A DNA stretch of 64,000 nucleotides, from NCBI GenBank assembly GCA_046483385.1, contig JAWODG010000220.1, positions 1 to 64,000 of the forward strand, in the 5' to 3' direction. This document shows, piece by piece, positions 1 to 8,571 of the stretch; within the stretch, counting starts at the first letter, position 1; every line of letters starts with the position of its first letter. Source of the DNA: B1Sed10-231 sp046483385. Lineage in GTDB: Bacteria; Planctomycetota; Brocadiia; SM23-32. The notes below the pieces were generated by a model. It made no database searches and had not been told where the DNA came from. It saw nothing but the letters and a program-made list of their open reading frames with translations. The position numbers and the translations under genes were made by a program.

Positions 1-1743
1 CGCCAGCGAGACCTCGATGTTGGGCCGCTTGTTGTAACGCAGCCAGTCGGCCTTGTAGGCTTCCCGCACCGCTAAAAGTTCCTCCTGCACCCCGGCGGCG
101 CCCCGCCGGACCCGATCCACGTCGAGCCCTTCCTCGTAGCGCAGCGCGAACTGGAGCCTGTGGACCACGCTCTGCATCCGCAGCAGGGCCACGCGGAAGT
201 GCTCGAGGTGCTCCTCCCGGCGTACGGCCCGGTCACGGGCCGCGTGCACCTTACCCAGCGCGTCGGCGATCAGCACCTCTTCCTCCTCCAGCATCGGGCC
301 GGCGTCCGAATTCTCCGCGGCCCAGCGGAGCATGCCGAAAGCGTTCCGGCGGAAGTGCTGCCAGTAGTCGCGCTGCCCGATGGACAGCCGGCCCGGCAGG
401 TCCTCGACTATCTCCCGCAGACCGGGCAACTCCGTGCCGTAGAAGCTGACCTGGAAGCGCCTTTCGAAATCCTCCCGGCGCGCCTTCGGTCCGGACCAGC
501 CCGCCTCGCCGAGGTAGGCGAACATGTTCCAGCACATGTCGCGGTGGTTCTCGTAGCCGTTGTCCCCCCACTGGGAGGCGAACAGCGCCGGGGTATCGGT
601 CTCCAGCCCGTCATGCCGCCAGCAGTCGATGTTGTCCTTCGCGTGGCCGAAGCGCGGCAGGAACGTCACGCAGTTGCCGTAGCCGGCCAGCCCCCAGACG
701 GGTCGGCCCTGCGCGGCGAGCTCGCGCTGGTGCGGTATCTTCTCCGTCGCGCCGTATTCCCAGTTGACCGGGATGATGTTGTCCTCCAGCTCCCCGATCA
801 TATCGTAGGCGAAGTGGTTATAGATCATGTCAACCCACATCGGCATCTGCTTGCCGTACTTCTTCAGTTCCCGCGCGCACCAGTTGGCGTGCTCCAGGAA
901 CTCCTCCGCGGTAATGCCCTGGGTCTCGTCGAAGCCCGCGTGGAAATACGGTCCGGTGAACATGGAGCAGACGTCCCGGATGACGTCACGGAGAAACTCC
1001 CGCACCTCCGGCTTGCGCACGTCGAGGCTGCTCATCGCCTGGAAGACCTCGCGTCCCAGGTGCGCGTAGTCGGGGTTGGACAGCAGGTTCTCCTGGTGCC
1101 CTATCAGCGAGTAGGTGGGCATGATGGTGACGTTGTGGCGCGCGGCCTCCCGGTGCATCGCGGCCACCTCCCCCGGCGTCAGCCGCCCCCGCCCGACGCC
1201 GACGTCCGGGTGCGACGGCAGGTAGAGCATGTCCTCCATGTACGGAGTATAGACGTTGATCTTGTAGCGCGAGAGCAGGCGGATGATGCGCAGGAAGTCG
1301 CACAGCGTCGAGACCTGCTTGCGGGAGATGTCGTCATGATGGCCGCGCAGCGGAAAGGCGGGCCAGTCGTTGATCTCGCAGCACGGCAGGGCCTTGCCGC
1401 CGGCGTCAAGCTGCTCCAATGTCACCAGACCCCAGTAGAGCCCCTGCACGTCGTGCCCGCGCACCACGAGGCCGGACGGCTCGACCCGAAGCACGTAGCC
1501 CTGCTCGCGTGGCAGCGGTGCGGGACAACTCTTCGGCACATCACCCGCGGCGACCGTGTTGGCGGGCAGTCCCTTCGAGACCCCCGGGTTGACCGCCAGT
1601 TCGTCCCGCAGCTTGCAGGAGACGGCGACGTCGCGGGCGGCGCTCACGTCCACCTGCCAGTTGAGGCCTTTCAGGTCCAGCGTCCCGTCGGCGGTCTCAA
1701 CCTTCCGCGGAACGGGGATCAGGTCATCAACGTTCAGAGGCAT
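1..1743 (-). CDS. GH20 beta-N-acetylhexosaminidase (3' end outside window)
   Basis: The open frame runs from an ATG at 1741-1743 off the left edge, giving 581 codons without a stop, so the C-terminus is missing. The first ~125 residues resemble the GH20b-type N-terminal domain; a TIM barrel follows. The barrel carries HAGFDET, with Asp272-Glu273 matching the catalytic Asp-Glu pair that GH20 enzymes use for substrate-assisted removal of terminal N-acetylhexosamines. No signal peptide is visible, so the enzyme is probably cytoplasmic. It starts a glycan-degradation region with sulfatases and other hydrolases. The family call is firm; the exact substrate is not known. Confidence 0.88.
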   Translation of the reverse strand, partial: MPLNVDDLIPVPRKVETADGTLDLKGLNWQVDVSAARDVAVSCKLRDELAVNPGVSKGLPANTVAAGDVPKSCPAPLPREQGYVLRVEPSGLVVRGHDVQGLYWGLVTLEQLDAGGKALPCCEINDWPAFPLRGHHDDISRKQVSTLCDFLRIIRLLSRYKINVYTPYMEDMLYLPSHPDVGVGRGRLTPGEVAAMHREAARHNVTIMPTYSLIGHQENLLSNPDYAHLGREVFQAMSSLDVRKPEVREFLRDVIRDVCSMFTGPYFHAGFDETQGITAEEFLEHANWCARELKKYGKQMPMWVDMIYNHFAYDMIGELEDNIIPVNWEYGATEKIPHQRELAAQGRPVWGLAGYGNCVTFLPRFGHAKDNIDCWRHDGLETDTPALFASQWGDNGYENHRDMCWNMFAYLGEAGWSGPKARREDFERRFQVSFYGTELPGLREIVEDLPGRLSIGQRDYWQHFRRNAFGMLRWAAENSDAGPMLEEEEVLIADALGKVHAARDRAVRREEHLEHFRVALLRMQSVVHRLQFALRYEEGLDVDRVRRGAAGVQEELLAVREAYKADWLRYNKRPNIEVSLA

Positions 1744-1833
1744 CGTGTCGGCCCTCCGTAGCCAGGGCATACCGCGGCAATCGAGTGTCTCCCGCCAACT
1801 ATAGGCGGGCGGCGGGCGGGTCTCAACGTCAGC

Positions 1834-1862
1834 TTGACTTTTCGGGGTCCCGCGCCTATATT
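1834..1862 (+). promoter_or_regulatory. Sigma70-type promoter of the tRNA gene
   Basis: TTGACT at 1834-1839 and TATATT at 1857-1862 are separated by 17 bases. Transcription would start near 1869, about ten bases before the mature tRNA. Confidence 0.75.
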
Positions 1863-1878
1863 CGCGGATGGAGGCGAC

Positions 1879-1953
1879 GGGCCCATAGCTCAACGGTAGA
1901 GCAGCGCACTCATAATGCGCGGGTTGCTGGTTCGAATCCGGCTGGGCCCACCA
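1879..1953 (+). tRNA. tRNA with CAU anticodon, probably tRNA-Ile2 (lysidine type)
   Basis: A complete cloverleaf folds: acceptor GGGCCCA/TGGGCCC, D stem GCTC/GAGC, anticodon stem GCGCA/TGCGC around loop CTCATAA, T arm GCTGG-TTCGAAT-CCGGC, discriminator A1950 and encoded CCA at 1951-1953. The anticodon is CAU. A paired G1-C72 and the lack of three G-C pairs in the anticodon stem rule out the initiator. Acceptor pairs C4-G69 and C5-G68 are those TilS recognises in tRNA-Ile2, so the AUA-reading isoleucine tRNA is favoured over elongator Met. Confidence 0.93.
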
Positions 1954-1958
1954 TCAAT

Positions 1959-1999
1959 GGCGCAAGGCGTTGCCTCGCAATGCCTTGCGTCATTCTTAT
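1959..1999 (+). terminator. Intrinsic terminator of the tRNA gene
   Basis: A 15-bp stem with two G-U pairs (1959-1973 with 1977-1991) closes a CTC loop and is followed by ATTCTTATG. It begins six bases after the tRNA CCA end. Confidence 0.8.
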
Positions 2000-2026
2000 G
2001 TACCCGCCTTACTCCGCCGGCACCTT

Positions 2027-2863
2027 CTACTGCCCCGCCTGAAATTCCTCCAGGCTTCGCACGAAGCGCCAGCTTCGCTCCAGGCATTCGAACGGGTCCA
2101 TGTCGCGGGGGGACACCATCTCCCAGAGCATGACGAGGTCGTCGGGGTCGGGTACGTGCTCCAGCAGGTCGCGATAGACCCGGGCCAGGCCGACGTGGCC
2201 CTCCCCGAGCGCGGCGCCCTCGATGACGAACTTCAGCTCGCGCGGGTCGGGGTGGACGTAGTGGTCTTTGAAGTGGGTGCCGACGGTGTACGGGGCGGCG
2301 GCGCGGCAGGCCGGGACGCTCTGCTCGCCGATGAGGTAGGTGTTGCCGGTGTCCAGGAAGATGCCCAGATGCGGCGTCCTCTCGCACAGTTCGACCAGGT
2401 CGCTGCAATAGTAGTCGCCGTGGTTCTCGATGCCCAGCGGGACGCCCATCTCGTGGCAGGCCGCCGCCACCGGGCCCAGCACATCGTGCAGCCAGTCCAT
2501 CTGCGCTTCCAGGGACGGTTCGTCCATGAAACGGTGGTACGGCCCGACCGCCGTCGTGACGATGGGGGCGCGCAGGAGCGGCGCGTACTCCTCGAGGTCC
2601 GCCAGAAAGGCATCCGACTGCCGCCGGACCTCGTCCATATCGTCGCTGAAGTAGTCCGCGCGGAAGTGCGGCACAAGGCGCAGATCGTGCGCCTCGACCA
2701 AGGACGCTATCTGCTCCCGCCGCTCCGGCTCTTGCATTTCGCGCAGGCTCACCTGCGTGGCGCTGAAGCCCTGCTCGACCACGAAGCGCAGCTTGTTCAT
2801 GGTCCTGTCGCCGTCGTAGATACCGAATTCCGCGGGCCAGACCCCGGCAAATCCCCAGATCAC
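2027..2863 (-). CDS. Sugar phosphate isomerase/epimerase-like TIM-barrel protein
   Basis: A 278-residue protein of the xylose-isomerase-like (AP endonuclease 2) TIM-barrel superfamily. Candidate metal ligands lie in ENHGDYYCSD, FLDTGNT, THFKDH and the late LWEM strand. The chosen start is GTG at 2861-2863 because AGAGGAG sits seven bases upstream; an in-frame ATG thirty bases earlier has no such site. Members isomerise or epimerise sugars and their derivatives, which fits the hydrolases on either side. The substrate cannot be told from sequence. Confidence 0.8.
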   Translation of the reverse strand: MIWGFAGVWPAEFGIYDGDRTMNKLRFVVEQGFSATQVSLREMQEPERREQIASLVEAHDLRLVPHFRADYFSDDMDEVRRQSDAFLADLEEYAPLLRAPIVTTAVGPYHRFMDEPSLEAQMDWLHDVLGPVAAACHEMGVPLGIENHGDYYCSDLVELCERTPHLGIFLDTGNTYLIGEQSVPACRAAAPYTVGTHFKDHYVHPDPRELKFVIEGAALGEGHVGLARVYRDLLEHVPDPDDLVMLWEMVSPRDMDPFECLERSWRFVRSLEEFQAGQ

Positions 2864-3353
2864 GTTGGCACTCCTCTCTGAACGAAATGTCAACCCCGGT
2901 CTCGGACTCTCCCGGGCTTGCCCCGTCTGCGTGGTTTTCGTGCTCGCTCTCGTGCTCTTACTCTTGCTCGCCGTTCATGGTCCTCGCAACGTGCCGCCCG
3001 CCATCCGGCGGGCTCATTTGACTCGGCTCCGCCCTTCCCCGGACTGACGTCCGGGCCTACCTGCTGCCGCCCGCCTTCGGGCGGGCTGAGCCCTGTGTCA
3101 TCGGTTCATCCGGTGATACTCACATGCGAGGTGTGGTCCGGAGCCGGTCGCGCAACAGGATGCTCCCCATACGTCGGCCGCCCTAAAGATGGCGCGCCCC
3201 GCTCGAGCGGGGCGCCCACTACAAACCCGGTCGTTCCGCGCACGGACCGCCCGCAAAACGCCAGGGCATGTCGCCTTGCGCACCACGCGGGCTCGTAGTC
3301 GACCGCTTCGGCGGTCGCTATCGGTGGCGTGAGCGTTTCGCCCTCGCAGGGTC
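2864..3353. repeat. 490-bp gene-free stretch with tetraloop hairpins
   Basis: No convincing gene lies here. Three hairpins with 7-bp arms and 4-base loops sit at 2996-3013 (loop ATCC), 3038-3055 (loop TGAC) and 3069-3086 (loop TTCG). A 22-base perfect palindrome lies at 3194-3215 and a further 7-4-7 hairpin at 3300-3317 (loop TTCG). None has a T-tract, so they do not look like terminators. Similar hairpins recur in other gaps of the window. Confidence 0.7.
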
Positions 3354-5735
3354 TCACTCGGCGGCCACCCGCAGGACCTCCGCCACGTCGTCGTGGCCGT
3401 TCTCTCGGGCGCGGTCGGCGGGTGTGAACCCGTCGCTGTCGCGGGCGTCGGCGTCCGCACCGGCGGCAATGAGCACCTTCACCACCTCCATGTGCCCGGC
3501 GGCCGCAGCCATATGCAGGGCCGTCTTTCGGCGGTTGGGCGACATGGCGTCCGGGCTAACGCCTCTCTCCAACATCCCTCTGACCGCATCCACGTCACCC
3601 GCCGCGGCGGCCTCGCGCAGTTGTCGTCCGCCTCGGTCGGACAGCGCTCCTCGGTCGCCGCGCCCTTCTTCCGGGGCGGCTTCTGCCGCCTCGGTTTCGC
3701 CTTCGAGGATGCCCAGTATCTCGTCGAAACCTCGCATCCGCGCGATGTCGCCCGGCGTACGGCCGTCCTCGTCCTGCAGGGTCGCGTCCGCTCCGGCGTC
3801 CACGAGCGACTGCACGATCGCGGGATAGCCCTCCAGGCAGGCGTAGTGCAGCGGCGTCAGGCCGGCGTCGTCCCGGGCGTTCACGTCCGCGCCGGCTTCT
3901 ATGAGGGTGTCCACCACCCGGCTAACGACGCTGTGGCCGAGCGTGTAGCCGACCCAGGCGCCCCAGTGGAGCGCGGTGCGGCCGGCCACGTCGCGGGCCT
4001 CCAGTTCCGCCCCGTGCTCGATGCAGGCGCGCACGCGGTCCAGGGTCCAGTCCGGGTCGTGCCGGTAGCCGGTCCAGGCGTTGATGACGGCCGCGTGGAG
4101 GACGGTCCAGCCGTCATCGGTCGTGGCGTTCACGTCCCCACCCTCGCTGATGTAGTGGCGCAGCAGCGGATACGCCTTCTCGTTGTAGGCGCTGGCGGCC
4201 ATGTGCATGGGCGTCCAGCCGTCGTCGGCCGGCTCGTTCACGTCGGCGCCGCTTTCGAGCAGGAACTGCACCATGTCCTGGTCCTCGAACCGGTTCCAGT
4301 GGCCCCAGAGGGTGGCCATGTGGAGGGGCGTCCAGCCCTTGATGCGCTTCCAGCGGGGATTTTCGGGCGGCTGGATTCGCTCGCGCAGCTCCTCCGGGCC
4401 GGCCACCTCGTCGGTCAGGGCCAGCTCCCGCAGGTCGTCCTCCGGGCCGCTCTGAATGGTGGCGATGCTCTCGGCGGGCATGTCGAACGTTAGGACGTCT
4501 TCGCTGACCTCGGCGTCCTGCGCGACCCACGGCGCGTCCTCGTCGGAAACGTAGAGGCGGAAGGTCTCGGGAAGCGCCTGGCCGCCGACCTCAATGGCCA
4601 CCTCGACGGAATCTTCCGACCGGTTGATGAGCACGGCCGTCAGTTTGCCGGAGTCCGGATGGTGGTAGGCGCTGGCCAGAAGCTGCTCGTCGGCCGATTC
4701 AGCCGAAATGCGGACGGCGCCGGGGCGGACGAAGCGGTAGAAGTGCTTGGCCGGCCAGTAGCCGGTCCGTGGCGTGTGGCCGTCTATGAGGCTGGTGAGT
4801 TGCCAGAAAATCCACGCGTTCACGTCGCCGCCGGCCAGCGCGTTGTGGATAGCGGTAGCGTTGGCCATGGCCCTGTTCCAGCCGCGGGCACCGCCGCCGG
4901 TCTCGGTCATCCAGAGCTGCCGGTCGTAGGGGGCGAGGAACTCCTTGAGCGACTGCCACGTCTCGAAGTCGGGTTTGCCGTGGACACAGAAGAAGCCGGG
5001 GAAGTCACGCGTCTCCGGGTCCTCCATCGTGGGCCGGATGAACCACTTGAGCCGGTCCACCTGCATCGCCATGTCCTCGGGCATCATCAGCTTCGTGGTG
5101 ATTCCCTCCCGCCGGAACTTCCGGGAGATGGCGCGGACGGCCTCGCGGATCTGCGCGGGGTTGTAGATGCAGGAGTAGTACCACTCCTTGAAGTAGAGCT
5201 CGTTCTGGGGGCTGAGGCTCATGAACTCGATGTCCCAGTGCTCTTTGGCGGCCTTCAGGAAGATGGTGAGGAACTCGGCGAACTCGTCCCGCATGTCCGG
5301 GCGCAGCTTGCCGCCCTCGATCAGCACGCGGTTGGTCTTCATGAAGTCCGGCGGCGACCACAGCGAGGTGGTGAACCGGCTGACGCCCCGCTTCTTGAAC
5401 TCGGAGAGCCACTCCATGCGGGGCGCCATCTTGCTGAGGTCCACGGCGTCCCAGTTGATGTGGTCCGGGTCGTCGTCATCGTTCCACGGCTCGATGTTGG
5501 GCGGCATGGGCAGCCGCACCAGGCTGACGCCGAGGTCGTAGACGAGCATGTCGTAGAAGCCGGGATCGACGTAGGAGTCCGGCAGGAACCAGTAAACCAT
5601 GCTCCCGCCGAAGCCCTCGATTGTCTGGTGAGTTTCGCCCGGCCGCAGGACGACCTCTGCGGGCGCGGCGCCGGCCGCCCCCGCGAACACGAACAGGACC
5701 GCCAGAAGACCGATCAGCAGCAGACGCGCTTCCAT
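3354..5735 (-). CDS. Secreted GH30-like glycoside hydrolase fused to ankyrin repeats
   Basis: The 793-residue product starts at the ATG at 5735, preceded by GGAGGT at a 7-base spacing. Residues 1-26 form a signal peptide. Residues 27-430 are a clan-A barrel plus beta domain of the GH30 type; the likely acid/base is Glu179 (SPQNELYF) and the likely nucleophile Glu278 (WMTETGGG). From about 467 to the end there are eight or nine ankyrin repeats with TPLHMA-type and LLESGADVN-type consensus, one of them degenerate. GH30 enzymes act on glucosylceramide, xylans or beta-1,6-glucans; the target here is unknown. An exported hydrolase with a long ankyrin tail is unusual, and the tail probably binds protein or organises the enzyme at the envelope. 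Confidence 0.88.
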   Translation of the reverse strand: MEARLLLIGLLAVLFVFAGAAGAAPAEVVLRPGETHQTIEGFGGSMVYWFLPDSYVDPGFYDMLVYDLGVSLVRLPMPPNIEPWNDDDDPDHINWDAVDLSKMAPRMEWLSEFKKRGVSRFTTSLWSPPDFMKTNRVLIEGGKLRPDMRDEFAEFLTIFLKAAKEHWDIEFMSLSPQNELYFKEWYYSCIYNPAQIREAVRAISRKFRREGITTKLMMPEDMAMQVDRLKWFIRPTMEDPETRDFPGFFCVHGKPDFETWQSLKEFLAPYDRQLWMTETGGGARGWNRAMANATAIHNALAGGDVNAWIFWQLTSLIDGHTPRTGYWPAKHFYRFVRPGAVRISAESADEQLLASAYHHPDSGKLTAVLINRSEDSVEVAIEVGGQALPETFRLYVSDEDAPWVAQDAEVSEDVLTFDMPAESIATIQSGPEDDLRELALTDEVAGPEELRERIQPPENPRWKRIKGWTPLHMATLWGHWNRFEDQDMVQFLLESGADVNEPADDGWTPMHMAASAYNEKAYPLLRHYISEGGDVNATTDDGWTVLHAAVINAWTGYRHDPDWTLDRVRACIEHGAELEARDVAGRTALHWGAWVGYTLGHSVVSRVVDTLIEAGADVNARDDAGLTPLHYACLEGYPAIVQSLVDAGADATLQDEDGRTPGDIARMRGFDEILGILEGETEAAEAAPEEGRGDRGALSDRGGRQLREAAAAGDVDAVRGMLERGVSPDAMSPNRRKTALHMAAAAGHMEVVKVLIAAGADADARDSDGFTPADRARENGHDDVAEVLRVAAE

Positions 5736-5871
5736 GGCCCGCACCTCCGTTGAGAACCCTCGCAAGACAGCCCGGTGCTTTTAGAGCATGCCGGGGGAGG
5801 TGTCAAGGTTCCCGGGCCCGGACGCAGTGTGGGCACGGATTCTTCCCTCAAGCAAGGCGTGTAGGGTGGGA

Positions 5872-5891
5872 CCGGCCCGCGTCGGGGCCGG
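5872..5891. repeat. GC-rich hairpin downstream of the 67-residue ORF
   Basis: CCGGCCC (5872-5878) pairs with GGGCCGG (5885-5891) around a six-base loop. It lies just after the stop of the small leftward gene. No T-run follows, so terminator function is uncertain. Confidence 0.4.
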
Positions 5892-5899
5892 CGTTATGG

Positions 5900-6103
5900 T
5901 CAGCTTGTGTTCTTCTGCATCTGCCGCTCAAAGGCTTCCTGTTCCAGCAGCGGACGACCGTACCGTCCGTGGATGTCCCCCAGCAGGACCGCGTAGGCGG
6001 CGCGCCTGTCACGCAGGTTCCTCACGTGGTCCGGTCGGCCTCTTTTACCCTCGGCGGCGTGCTCGTGGGCAAGGCGATAGTATTCGTACAGTGGCATAGT
6101 CAT
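5900..6103 (-). CDS. Small hypothetical protein (67 aa)
   Basis: A 67-residue hydrophilic, Arg/Glu-rich product without a recognised domain, signal peptide or membrane segment. Codon third positions are mostly G or C, as in neighbouring genes, which favours real coding. No good ribosome site precedes the ATG. It stands alone between the GH30-like and GH5-like genes. It could be a small regulator or a chance frame; I see no basis for a function. Confidence 0.45.
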   Translation of the reverse strand: MTMPLYEYYRLAHEHAAEGKRGRPDHVRNLRDRRAAYAVLLGDIHGRYGRPLLEQEAFERQMQKNTS

Positions 6104-6329
6104 AGCACAGAAAAGGTGTGAAAGATACTTCAGGAGATACGGCCCATCCCGTCAACCCCCAACACAGAGCAGTATAGCACCAACGCCCTTGCCGGACAAT
6201 GAGAAGCCTTAGGAAAGGTTCGCAAATGGCCCTTCCAGCCCTTGCGGGGCTCTTTGACACGGAGCGGGTCCCCCTGTACCCTTCCCGACGTCGGAGCCCC
6301 CTCCGACGGCAAAGCCGACTTCTCCCCTG

Positions 6330-8501
6330 ATGGTGAGGACTATGACAGCACGAGCTAAGGACGAGAACGACTGGTTCGCCTTCCAACCCGACGAGGACTT
6401 CGGCCCCAGCGTTATCGACGCGGGCGACTGGCTGGACGCCCCCGCCGGCAAGCACGGCTTCCTCCGGATGGACGGCGAGCACTTCGTCTTCGAGGACGGC
6501 ACGCCGTGCAAGCTATGGGGCGTCAATATCGCCAACAAGCGCCCGGCCTGCGAGCCTGAGCACGCCGAACGGTGGGCCGCTTTTCTGGCCAAATACGGCG
6601 TCAACGCCGTGCGCTTCCACAAGTTCACGTGGCACGGCGAGGGCGGCCTGGGCAGCGCCGAGGACTCGACGCGGCTCATTCCCGAGTTGTGGGACAAGAT
6701 GGACTATTTCGTCCAGGAACTCCGCGAGCGGGGTATCTACCAGGGCTGGTCCCACATCTACGGGCACCGCCTTCGGCCGGGCGACCGTGACCGCGTCGAG
6801 GCCTACGATGAGATCATGGAGGCCGACGTGCCGTGGGGCCACCTGCGGGGCAGCACCATCGGGCTGGTCAACTTCGCCCCCGACCTGCAGGACCTCAGCA
6901 TCGAGCTGACCGTCAACATGCTCAACCACGAAAACCCCTGCACGGGCCTTCGCTACGCCGACGACGCCGGACTGGCCTACATCGAACTGCAGAACGAGGA
7001 CGACATCTTCTGGGGCCACACGGAGGTCCTGCTTGAACGCTGCCCCACTTACGCAAGAATGCTGAACGGCATGTTCTCCGATTGGCTGCGAGACAAGTAT
7101 GGGGGCGACGCAGAGCTGCGGCAGGCGTGGGGCGAGGACGCCCTCGAGGCCGGCGAGAGCCTGAGCGAGCGCACTATCCGCGCCCACGCGAGCCACGAGT
7201 GGATCAACCAGCGCCTGGCCGCCGCGGGGGACGAGGCGGGGGCCCGGCGGGCGCTGGACAACGCGCGGTTTCTCTACGAGAAGCAGCTCGACTTCTACCG
7301 GCGGTTTGTGGACGCCATCCGCGAGACCGGCTACCGGGGCGCCATGGTCGGCTCCTGCTGGCAGGCCGGCAGCGGCATCCCCCACTACTACAACCTGCAC
7401 GCCGACTACGATGCGGGCTTCATCGACCGGCACAACTACTTCGGCGGCGGCGCCCGGGAGACCGGCCCCGTCAACACGAGGGCCATGGTGGACCGCCCGG
7501 GCTCGGGCCTGCTGAGCACCGGCATGCAACAGGTGCTCGGGCGGCCGTTCGGCATCTCGGAGTGGATGTCGCTGGTGCCGAACCCGTGGGTGGCGGAGGC
7601 GCCGCCGGTCATCGCCGTCTACGGCATGGGCCTGCAGGGGTGGGACGCCTCCTTCGCCTATGCCAACAACGACGCCGAGTTCTCGCCCACGGTGCTTTCC
7701 CCGTCGCACGGGCCCTACACCACCGAGAACCCGATGCACATGGGCACCTACCCCGCCCTGGCGCGGATGATATACCGGGGCGACGTGGAGGAAGGGGATC
7801 TCGTCTCCGTGCGCAAAGTGCACGTGCCCTCGCTCGAACAGGGCGAACTCGGGTTCAGTGAGGAAGTCGAGCAGGCGGGCGACGTGAAGTCCTTCGGCGG
7901 CGAAGTGCCGCCGGAAGCGCTGGCCGCCGGCAAGGTGGCGGTCGAGTTCACCGACCAGCCCGAACCGACCGAGCCGCCCGACCTGACGGGCCTGTGGGAC
8001 CGGGAGGCGGCGGAAGTGGTCTCCAACACGGGACAGCTCAGGTGGCGCTGCGCCGAGAGCGGCTACTTCGCGGTGGACACGCCTGGCACGCAGGCGGTCG
8101 TCGGCTTTGCCGGGGGTGAGCGCGTCGAACTGAGCGACGTGGTGATCGAGCCCGAGACAGACTTCGCCTGCATCTTCGTGACCAGTCTCGATGGGGAGAA
8201 GCCCATCGCTGAGGCCGACTCGGTGCTGATAACGGCCGTTGCCCGCGGGCGCAACACGGGCATGGAGTACAGCGACGACCTCTCGGAGCTGCTCTCGCCC
8301 GGCGAGCCGCCGGTGCTGCTGCAGCGAGTGCGGGCCACGGTTACCCTCAAAGGCCGCGCCGAAGCAACAGTGCGTGCGCTGGACCACGTCGGCCGCCGCA
8401 CGGACGAACCCGTTCCGGTTCAGGTCACGGAGTCCGGCCTCACATTCCGTCTGGGCGAGACGGACCCCGGAACCCTGTACTACGAGGTGAGCCGGGGGTA
8501 G
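6330..8501 (+). CDS. GH5-like clan-A glycoside hydrolase
   Basis: A 723-residue protein with a TIM barrel over roughly residues 40-440 and a beta-rich C-terminal part. GVNAVRFHKFTWHG matches the early barrel Arg-His motif of cellulase-type enzymes. Glu223 in IELQNEDD is the likely acid/base and Glu411 in FGISEWM the likely nucleophile. There is no signal peptide. The ATG at 6330 is used; a second in-frame ATG at 6342 follows GTGAGG and could be the true start. It is followed by two sulfatase genes in the same direction, which suggests joint attack on a sulfated glycan. Linkage specificity is unknown. Confidence 0.82.
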   Translation: MVRTMTARAKDENDWFAFQPDEDFGPSVIDAGDWLDAPAGKHGFLRMDGEHFVFEDGTPCKLWGVNIANKRPACEPEHAERWAAFLAKYGVNAVRFHKFTWHGEGGLGSAEDSTRLIPELWDKMDYFVQELRERGIYQGWSHIYGHRLRPGDRDRVEAYDEIMEADVPWGHLRGSTIGLVNFAPDLQDLSIELTVNMLNHENPCTGLRYADDAGLAYIELQNEDDIFWGHTEVLLERCPTYARMLNGMFSDWLRDKYGGDAELRQAWGEDALEAGESLSERTIRAHASHEWINQRLAAAGDEAGARRALDNARFLYEKQLDFYRRFVDAIRETGYRGAMVGSCWQAGSGIPHYYNLHADYDAGFIDRHNYFGGGARETGPVNTRAMVDRPGSGLLSTGMQQVLGRPFGISEWMSLVPNPWVAEAPPVIAVYGMGLQGWDASFAYANNDAEFSPTVLSPSHGPYTTENPMHMGTYPALARMIYRGDVEEGDLVSVRKVHVPSLEQGELGFSEEVEQAGDVKSFGGEVPPEALAAGKVAVEFTDQPEPTEPPDLTGLWDREAAEVVSNTGQLRWRCAESGYFAVDTPGTQAVVGFAGGERVELSDVVIEPETDFACIFVTSLDGEKPIAEADSVLITAVARGRNTGMEYSDDLSELLSPGEPPVLLQRVRATVTLKGRAEATVRALDHVGRRTDEPVPVQVTESGLTFRLGETDPGTLYYEVSRG

Positions 8502-8516
8502 GCGGGTCCTGCTTGT

Positions 8517-8532
8517 CAGCCGCATGCGGCTG
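8517..8532. repeat. 16-base perfect palindrome
   Basis: CAGCCGCATGCGGCTG lies in the 70-base gap between the GH5-like gene and the first sulfatase. It may be a hairpin in the mRNA or a protein-binding site. Confidence 0.45.
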
Positions 8533-8571
8533 CGGTAACCTGCCGGCCAACATTCAACAAAGAGAACGCCC

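Noticed and set aside
160..1761. Plus-strand frame of over 500 codons at the left edge
   Set aside because: The minus strand carries a clear GH20 enzyme with its catalytic Asp-Glu pair.
1879..1953. Initiator tRNA-Met
   Set aside because: The 1-72 pair is G-C and the anticodon stem lacks the three G-C pairs of initiators.
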